Assembly (NCBI GenBank): GCA_964245755.1
Contig: CAXTNV010000108.1
Span: forward strand, 1 to 12,330
From: Lichenicoccus sp964245755
GTDB taxonomy: Bacteria > Pseudomonadota > Alphaproteobacteria > Acetobacterales > Acetobacteraceae
Direction of reading: 5' to 3'
Length of the DNA stretch: 12,330 nt
Part shown: positions 6,983-12,330 of the stretch, piece after piece
Numbering within the stretch: position 1 is the first letter of the stretch
How the letters are laid out: each line of letters starts with the position of its first letter
Program-made: the position numbers and the translations under genes
The notes under the pieces: model-generated
What the model saw: only the letters and a program-made list of their open reading frames with translations
Told to the model about the DNA's origin: nothing
Database searches by the model: none

Positions 6983-9253
6983 TCAGTCTCCCTCGGCCAG
7001 CAACGGCGCCGGACCTGCGTGGCGCTCCGGGTTCATGTGCCGGGTCTGCTGCATCCAGAGCTGGCGGTAGATCGCGCAGCGCTCGAGCAGCACGTGATGC
7101 GGGGCGATGTCCTCGACGCGGCCGCGCTCCATCACCAGGATCTGGTCGCAGTCGACCAGCGACGACAGCCGGTGCGAGACGATCACCATCGTGCGCCCCT
7201 TGCTGATCCGCTTCAGGTTGGCGTTGACCAGCGCCTCGGATTCCGGGTCGAGCGCCGAGGTGGCCTCGTCGAGGATCATCAGCTTGGGGTCGGTGATCAC
7301 CGCGCGCGCGATGGCGAGGCGCTGCTTCTGGCCGCCGGAGATGTTGGTCGAGCCCTCCTCGATCCAGGTCTCGTAGCCGCCCGGCATGCGCTCGATGAAC
7401 TCCTCCGCGCCGGCGAGCCGTGCGGCACGCACCGCGTCCTCCAGCGTCAGCCCGGGGCGATTGGCGGTGATGTTGTCGCGTATCGTGCCGCGGAACAGGA
7501 AGTTGTCCTGCAGCACCACGCCGAACGACTTGCGCAGGTGGGTCAGGTTGATCTCGCGCAGGTCGATGCCGTCCAGCTTGAGGAAGCCGGTGTAGTTGCG
7601 GCTGACGCCCTGCAGCAGGCGGGTCAGGGTCGACTTCCCCGAGCCGCTGCGTCCCACCACGCCCAGCATGGTGCCGGCCGGGATGTCGAAGCTGACGTCG
7701 TCGAGCGCCTTGGTGGAGGCGCCCGGATAGGTGAACATCACCTCCTGGAACGACAGCGCGCCCATGATCCGCGGGCGCATGCCGTTGGTGAGCGCCCGGG
7801 TCTCGGTCGGCTGGTTCAGCACCGAGCCTGCCTCGCCGAGGGCTGCGCGGATGTCGGTGAACTCTTCCAGCAGCTTGGCGAGGCTGACGAGCGGTGCTGC
7901 AACGCGGCCGCCGAGCATCATGAAGGCGACCAGGCCGCCGGCGCCGAGCGAGCTGGACCCGGTGAGCAGCAGGTAGGCGCCCACCAGGATCACGCCGCGG
8001 CTGATGAACATCTCGATCGGGCTCGCCAGGGTCGACGGCCAGTTCGCCAGCCGTCCGGCCTCGAGCTTGGCGCGCACCACGTCTGCGGTGGCGACGTCCC
8101 ACTCGGTGCGACGCGACGGCTCGAGGGCGAGTGTCTTGAGCGTGCGTATGCCGGCGACGGACTCGTAGAGGATGCTGGCGCGACGCATCTCGGCGTTGAT
8201 CACGCGCCCGACCAGGCGCGCGACGGGGCCGATGAAGATCACCACGATCAGCCCGATCAGTCCGGCCGCGGCCAGGGTCATCCAGGCCAGCGTGGTGCTC
8301 ATCACGAACAGGAACGGCAGGATCACCATCAGGCTGAACATGTCGAGGAAGGTGCTCATCAGCTTGCCGGTGATGAAGTCGCGCACCTTGTAGATCGACG
8401 ACACCTTGCCGATCACGTTGCCGGCCTGCTGGCGCTCGAAGAACTCCAGCGGCAGCGACAGCAGGCGGCCGAACACCACCAGCGCGATGCGGCTGTCGAG
8501 CCGGGTCGAAAGCACCAGCACGATCTCGCGGCGGCCGAAGCTGAGCAGGGTCTCGTAGCAGGTCAGGGTGATGATGATCGCCGAGATCGAGACCAGTGTC
8601 GACATGGAGTGGTGGTTCACCACCTTGTCGATCACCTGCATCACGATCAGCGCCGGGAAGATGGTCAGCAGGCTGAGCACCACCGAGGCGATCGAGATGT
8701 CGCGCAGCGACCGTTTCTCGCGCAGCACCATGCGGGTGAGCCAGCCGATGTTGATCGGCGCCTCGGCCTCGGACTGGTTGCGGCTGCGCGCGACCAGCAC
8801 GACGTCGCCGTTCCAGACCTGCGACAACCGCAGCTCGTCCACCGCGACCGGCGTGTCGCCGTCGGTGCCCATCGGGTCGCGCAGCCAGACCACGCCGCGG
8901 CCGGGATCGGCGCCGACCAGCAACGCCGCCGAGCCGTCCTTGAACATCAACGCGAATGGCGGGGTGTCGTGCATGCGCACCAGGTAGCGCCACTTGAGTC
9001 GCATGGCGCGCGCCACCAGGCCCTGGTCGTTGAGCCAGGTGACCAGGCTGGCCGGGGACGGCGTGACCTCGGTGATCGGGCCGCGGAAATCGTTCGGGTC
9101 TAGCTCCGCACCGTGGTAGCGCGCCGCCGCCATGACGGCGCGCAGCCGTGCCAGCCGGCCGTCGACCTGCGCGGGACGCGCAGCGGCCCCCGCACTGCCG
9201 GCGCCCGCACTGCCACTACCGGCGAAGTCGGCGTTGTCGTTGGGTTGAACCAC
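6983..9253 (-). CDS. Type I secretion ABC transporter (permease/ATPase) with inactive C39-like domain
   Basis: A 756-residue half-transporter, expected to dimerise in the inner membrane and export a protein using ATP. The N-terminal domain (about residues 25-170) has the outline of a C39 peptidase (ARYHGAELDPNDF ... WNGDVVLVAR) but contains no Cys, and GSAALLVG replaces the usual His-containing strand. It therefore resembles the non-cleaving C39-like domain of HlyB-type exporters. A six-helix membrane domain follows from about 190 to 480 (SVVLSLLTIFPALIVMQVID, ILPFLFVMSTTLAWM and others). The nucleotide-binding domain is complete: Walker A GRSGSGKST (534-542), signature SGGQKQR (639-645), Walker B LMILDEA with Asp662 and Glu663, and H-loop His694. 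The start is GTG at 9253, preceded seven bases upstream by GAGG. It is the first gene of the minus-strand cluster. No RTX or other substrate is visible in the window. Confidence 0.95.
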   Translation of the reverse strand: MVQPNDNADFAGSGSAGAGSAGAAARPAQVDGRLARLRAVMAAARYHGAELDPNDFRGPITEVTPSPASLVTWLNDQGLVARAMRLKWRYLVRMHDTPPFALMFKDGSAALLVGADPGRGVVWLRDPMGTDGDTPVAVDELRLSQVWNGDVVLVARSRNQSEAEAPINIGWLTRMVLREKRSLRDISIASVVLSLLTIFPALIVMQVIDKVVNHHSMSTLVSISAIIITLTCYETLLSFGRREIVLVLSTRLDSRIALVVFGRLLSLPLEFFERQQAGNVIGKVSSIYKVRDFITGKLMSTFLDMFSLMVILPFLFVMSTTLAWMTLAAAGLIGLIVVIFIGPVARLVGRVINAEMRRASILYESVAGIRTLKTLALEPSRRTEWDVATADVVRAKLEAGRLANWPSTLASPIEMFISRGVILVGAYLLLTGSSSLGAGGLVAFMMLGGRVAAPLVSLAKLLEEFTDIRAALGEAGSVLNQPTETRALTNGMRPRIMGALSFQEVMFTYPGASTKALDDVSFDIPAGTMLGVVGRSGSGKSTLTRLLQGVSRNYTGFLKLDGIDLREINLTHLRKSFGVVLQDNFLFRGTIRDNITANRPGLTLEDAVRAARLAGAEEFIERMPGGYETWIEEGSTNISGGQKQRLAIARAVITDPKLMILDEATSALDPESEALVNANLKRISKGRTMVIVSHRLSSLVDCDQILVMERGRVEDIAPHHVLLERCAIYRQLWMQQTRHMNPERHAGPAPLLAEGD

Positions 9254-9452
9254 TGGCTTTCCTCTATCGAAGCGCGTTCCTGGTCACGAACGGGGATGGC
9301 GATCGTTCCGCGCAGCAACTTGATGCAACGGACCCTTAGCATAGCGTAAATGCTATTTCCGTAAGTTTCTGCTGCAGTGCTGAAGACGTCGGCAACGCTT
9401 CATCTACTTTTTGATATTCTGTTCCCGGTGCGCGGTGTTGGTGGAAGTCGTT
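9254..9452. other. AT-richer intergenic region upstream of the secretion operon
   Basis: These 199 bases separate the small C-x-C-C gene's stop from the ABC exporter start; both genes are on the minus strand. Part of the region (about 9330-9425) is clearly richer in A and T than the rest of the window, as expected for a promoter region. It contains the inverted repeat listed separately. On the minus strand TATGCT (complement of 9343-9348 region) could serve as a -10, but I find no convincing -35 at the right distance. Confidence 0.4.
9337..9355. repeat. Inverted repeat, possible operator or hairpin
   Basis: TAGCAT (9337-9342) and ATGCTA (9350-9355) are perfect inverted copies around a seven-base centre (9343-9349). 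No T-run follows on either strand, which argues against an intrinsic terminator. It lies about 85 bases upstream of the exporter start in an AT-richer region and overlaps a possible minus-strand -10, so a regulator site is plausible. A six-base arm can occur by chance. Confidence 0.35.
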
Positions 9453-9833
9453 TCAATTTGCTTGCACGAAGTGGCCGCGCAGGAACAGGTCGGCGGCGAG
9501 CACCGCCCGCAACGCCGCTTCCTGCGGCCGCGGCAGCTGCGCCACCACGCCGCGAAAGAAGCCGATCTCGCCGCGCGCCCGCGCCTGGAACAGCCAGGTC
9601 AGCTTCGACGCCTGCTCTGTCCGCCCGCCGCAGCAGCGGCAGAACGCCCGATGCGCGACCTGATGCGCGGCACCCTGGTCCGGCAGGCGCAGCACGGCGA
9701 TCCAGCCTGCCGCCGCCTCCGGCGCATCGGTCTGCTCGCCGCCGCGCTCGGGCAGCAGCAGCACCTGATCGGCCGGCGCTGCGGCCGGCACGTGGGGCAC
9801 GAAGCGCACCGGGATGCGGGCATCGACGGTCAT
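9453..9833 (-). CDS. Small protein of unknown function with C-x-C-C motif
   Basis: A 126-residue protein if it starts at ATG 9833 (MTVDARIPVRFVPHVPAAA). That start is preferred over the upstream ATG at 9902 because GGAG lies seven bases before it and the extra 23 residues look unstructured. The central motif HRAFCRCCGGRTEQ gives a C-x-C-C cluster that could bind metal. It is followed by a helical stretch (LTWLFQARARGEIGFFRGVV) and a C-terminal AALRAVLAADLFLRGHF. I recall similar short Cys-motif proteins in Rhodospirillales but cannot name a family or function. It is divergent from metH, with about 116 bases between the two starts. No signal peptide or membrane segment is apparent. Confidence 0.7.
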   Translation of the reverse strand: MTVDARIPVRFVPHVPAAAPADQVLLLPERGGEQTDAPEAAAGWIAVLRLPDQGAAHQVAHRAFCRCCGGRTEQASKLTWLFQARARGEIGFFRGVVAQLPRPQEAALRAVLAADLFLRGHFVQAN

Positions 9834-9949
9834 GCACGGGCTCCGGATGCTGCACAGGCAAAAAGGCGCGGAGGAAAACCTGCCGCGATCGGTCTCGCGC
9901 ACGATATACAGGCTACCGACACACGGGCAACCATGCCGAGGCCGCGCGA
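9834..9949. other. Divergent promoter region between the C-x-C-C gene and metH
   Basis: These 116 bases must hold promoters for both directions. On the plus strand TATACA at 9905-9910 is a candidate -10 for metH, but no good -35 stands at 16-18 bases. The metH Shine-Dalgarno GAGG is at 9938-9941, eight bases before the ATG. I looked for a cobalamin or SAM riboswitch and saw no matching conserved blocks. Confidence 0.4.
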
Positions 9950-12330
9950 ATGACCAGACCGCATCTTCTCGAAGCCCTGCAGAACCAGGTGCTGTTGTGC
10001 GACGGCGGCATGGGGTCGCGCGTGCAGATGCTCACCCTCGACGTCGAGCAGGACTACTGGAACCGCGAGAACTGCACCGAGGTGCTCAACCTGTCGCGGC
10101 CGGAGCTGGTGCGCGAGATCCATCGCGGCTACTTCGCCGCCGGTGCGGACATGGTCGAGACCAACAGCTTCGGCGGCTCGCCGATCACGCTCGGCGAGTT
10201 CGACCTCGCCGACCGCACGCTGGAGATCAACCGCACCGCTGCCGAGCTGGCGCGCGAGGCCGCGGACAGCTTTTCCGATGGCCGTCACCGTTACGTGATC
10301 GGATCGATTGGGCCGGGCACCAAGCTGCCCTCCCTGGGCAACATCGGCTATGACCCGCTGGAGGCGGGCCTCGCCGAGCAGTGCCGCGGCCTGATCAGCG
10401 GCGGCGTCGACGCGCTGCTGATCGAGACCTGCCAGGACACGCTGCAGATCAAGGCAGCGGTGAACGGGGCCAAGCTGGCCCGCGCCGAGGCCGGCACCGA
10501 CACGCCGATCTTCGTGCAGGTCACGGTGGAGACCACCGGGACGCTGCTGGTCGGTCCCGACATCGCCGCGGCGGCGACCACCATCCATGCGCTCGACGTG
10601 CCGCTGCTGGGCCTGAACTGCGCCACCGGCCCGCAGGAGATGGCCGAGCACGTGCGCTGGCTGGCGGCGAACTGGCCGGGGCTGCTGTCGGTGCAGCCGA
10701 ACGCCGGCCTGCCGGAGCTGGTCGACGGGCACACCCACTACCCGCTGGGTGCGGCCGAGATGGCGTCGTGGATCGAGCGCTTCATCGTCGAGGACGGGCT
10801 CAATCTGGTCGGCGGCTGCTGCGGCACCTCGGTGCCGCACATCGAGGCCCTCGACGCCATGCTGCGCGCGCGTGCCGGCTCGCGCCTGCGGCCGGCGCCG
10901 GTGGCGCGGCGGCCGCTCTGGATCCCCTCGGTCGCCAGCCTTTACGGCCAGGTGCCGCTGCGCCAGGAGAACAGCTACTTCTCGATCGGCGAGCGCTGCA
11001 ACGCCAACGGCTCGAAGAAGTGGCGCGAGCTGCAGGAGGCGGCCGACTGGGACGCCGCGGTCACCGTGGGACGCGATCAGGTCGCCGAGGGCAGCAACAG
11101 CCTCGACGTCTGCACCGCCTTCGTCGGCCGCGACGAGGTCGGCGAGATGACCGAGGTGATCCGCCGCTTCACCAGCAGCGTGAATGCGCCGCTGGTGATC
11201 GACAGCACCGAGACCAACGTGATCGAGGCGGCGCTGAAGCTGCACGGCGGCAAGCCGATCATCAACTCGATCAACTTCGAGGACGGCGAGGCGGCCGCCG
11301 CCGAGCGGCTGTTGCTCGCGAAGAAGTTCGGCGCCGCCGTGATCGCGCTCACCATCGACGAGGTGGGCATGGCCAAGACGCCGGAGAACAAGCTGGCGGT
11401 GGCGGAGCGGCTGGTCGCGTTCGCCTGCGACACGCACGGCCTGCCGCAGTCGGACCTGCTGATCGACCCCCTCACCTTCACCGTCGCCACCGGCAGCGAG
11501 GACGACCGCAAGCTCGGCCAGTGGACGCTGGAGGGGATACGCCTGATACGCGACCGCTTCCCCGACATCCAGATCATCCTCGGCCTGTCCAACATCTCGT
11601 TCGGGCTCAACCCGGCGGCGCGCGCGGTGCTGAACTCGGTGTTCCTCGACCATGCGGTACGCGCCGGCATGTCCGGCGCCATCGTGCACGTCTCGAAGAT
11701 CCGCCCGCTGCACCTGCTCGCCGCCGAGGAGATACAGGTCGCCGAGGACCTGATCTTCGATCGCAGGCGCGAGGGCTACGACCCGCTGCAGCGCCTGCTG
11801 GAGCTGTTCGCCGACCGCAAGGCCTCGGAGGCGGTCAAGAAGAAGAAGGCCGACACGGTGGAGGGCCGGCTGCGCGACCGCATCGTCGACGGCGACCGCA
11901 AGGGGCTGGAGGCCGAGCTCGACGAGGCGATGACGCGGCTCAAGGCGCTCGACATCATCAACACCGTCCTGCTCGACGGCATGAAGACGGTGGGCGAGCT
12001 GTTCGGCTCGGGCAAGATGCAGCTGCCCTTCGTGCTGCAGTCGGCGGAAACCATGAAGGCGGCGGTGGCGCATCTGGAGCCGCACATGGAGCGGACCTCG
12101 GGCCAGACCCGCGGCACCATCGTGCTGGCGACGGTGAAGGGCGACGTGCACGACATCGGCAAGAACCTGGTCGACATCATCCTGACCAACAACGGCTACC
12201 GGGTGGTCAATCTCGGCATCAAGGTGCCGCTCGCCGACATGGTCGCGGCAGTGCGGCGCGAGAACGCGCACGCCATCGGCATGTCCGGGCTGCTGGTGAA
12301 GTCCACCGTGGTGATGCGCGAGAACCTCGA
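9950..12330 (+). CDS. metH: Cobalamin-dependent methionine synthase MetH (C-terminus outside window)
   Basis: 5-methyltetrahydrofolate-homocysteine methyltransferase, a cytoplasmic enzyme that uses methylcobalamin to methylate homocysteine in the last step of methionine synthesis. The frame runs from ATG 9950 (MTRPHLLEALQNQ) to the right edge without a stop, giving 793 full codons. The homocysteine-binding domain occupies about residues 1-310, with LLCDGGMGS near the start and the zinc ligands Cys224 (LNCATGP), Cys290 and Cys291 (GGCCGT). The pterin/folate domain begins near 340 (SYFSIGERCNANGSKKW) and includes PLVIDSTETNVIEAAL and LIDPLTFT. The four-helix cap starts near 630. The B12-binding Rossmann domain shows DVHDIGKN, with His734 as the lower axial cobalt ligand, followed by GMSGLLVKS. 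Full MetH is roughly 1200 residues, so the rest of the B12 domain and any reactivation domain are missing from view. GAGG at 9938-9941 supports the start. Confidence 0.97.
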   Translation, partial: MTRPHLLEALQNQVLLCDGGMGSRVQMLTLDVEQDYWNRENCTEVLNLSRPELVREIHRGYFAAGADMVETNSFGGSPITLGEFDLADRTLEINRTAAELAREAADSFSDGRHRYVIGSIGPGTKLPSLGNIGYDPLEAGLAEQCRGLISGGVDALLIETCQDTLQIKAAVNGAKLARAEAGTDTPIFVQVTVETTGTLLVGPDIAAAATTIHALDVPLLGLNCATGPQEMAEHVRWLAANWPGLLSVQPNAGLPELVDGHTHYPLGAAEMASWIERFIVEDGLNLVGGCCGTSVPHIEALDAMLRARAGSRLRPAPVARRPLWIPSVASLYGQVPLRQENSYFSIGERCNANGSKKWRELQEAADWDAAVTVGRDQVAEGSNSLDVCTAFVGRDEVGEMTEVIRRFTSSVNAPLVIDSTETNVIEAALKLHGGKPIINSINFEDGEAAAAERLLLAKKFGAAVIALTIDEVGMAKTPENKLAVAERLVAFACDTHGLPQSDLLIDPLTFTVATGSEDDRKLGQWTLEGIRLIRDRFPDIQIILGLSNISFGLNPAARAVLNSVFLDHAVRAGMSGAIVHVSKIRPLHLLAAEEIQVAEDLIFDRRREGYDPLQRLLELFADRKASEAVKKKKADTVEGRLRDRIVDGDRKGLEAELDEAMTRLKALDIINTVLLDGMKTVGELFGSGKMQLPFVLQSAETMKAAVAHLEPHMERTSGQTRGTIVLATVKGDVHDIGKNLVDIILTNNGYRVVNLGIKVPLADMVAAVRRENAHAIGMSGLLVKSTVVMRENL

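Noticed and set aside
5182..7206. 674-residue plus-strand ORF
   Set aside because: It is antisense to the HlyD adaptor and the Sel1 gene, whose own frames carry clear family features.
6581..9103. 840-residue plus-strand ORF
   Set aside because: It is antisense to the ABC exporter; the His/Gln/Asp-rich text has no domain signature.
9834..9949. Cobalamin or SAM riboswitch before metH
   Set aside because: The leader is short and shows none of the conserved blocks of those riboswitches.
9830..12271. 813-residue minus-strand ORF
   Set aside because: It is exactly antisense to metH, whose plus-strand frame has all the expected catalytic motifs.

Overview
The window is very GC-rich and codes densely. 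Codon use, protein families and gene style suggest an alphaproteobacterium, most likely Acetobacteraceae or other Rhodospirillales. That assignment is an inference from recalled family resemblance, not from any search. A run of 10 N (3209-3218) shows this is a draft scaffold.

Positions 1-9253 hold a co-directional minus-strand cluster, read here from right to left. First comes a type I secretion ABC exporter with a catalytically dead C39-like N-terminal domain (6983-9253, GTG start). An HlyD/PrtE-type membrane fusion protein follows 4 bases later (5545-6978). Next is a protein made almost wholly of Sel1-like repeats (3631-5460), then a large TPR/GT2/GT4 glycosyltransferase in two pieces (3219-3650 and 518-2940). 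Last is an unrecognised protein cut by the left edge (1-442). The layout suggests export of a large protein coupled to glycan synthesis or glycosylation, but no secreted substrate and no TolC-like outer-membrane partner is visible.

On the right, a short unknown protein with a C-x-C-C motif (9453-9833, minus) diverges from metH (9950 to the right edge, plus). MetH is cobalamin-dependent methionine synthase. Its homocysteine, folate and cap domains and the start of its B12-binding domain are present; the rest lies outside.

The least expected feature is a well-formed TPP (thiamine pyrophosphate) riboswitch on the plus strand at 3073-3179, with a plausible promoter just upstream. It sits inside what should be glycosyltransferase coding sequence, ends 29 bases before the N gap, and has no thiamine gene after it. 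Next to it is a stretch with 59 G/C in 60 bases (2941-3000). I read about 2941-3208 as a leader from another locus placed here by a contig or scaffold mis-join. The glycosyltransferase start also appears frameshifted: a perfect Shine-Dalgarno precedes an ATG at 3650 whose frame closes after 12 codons, while the conserved protein continues in the next frame.
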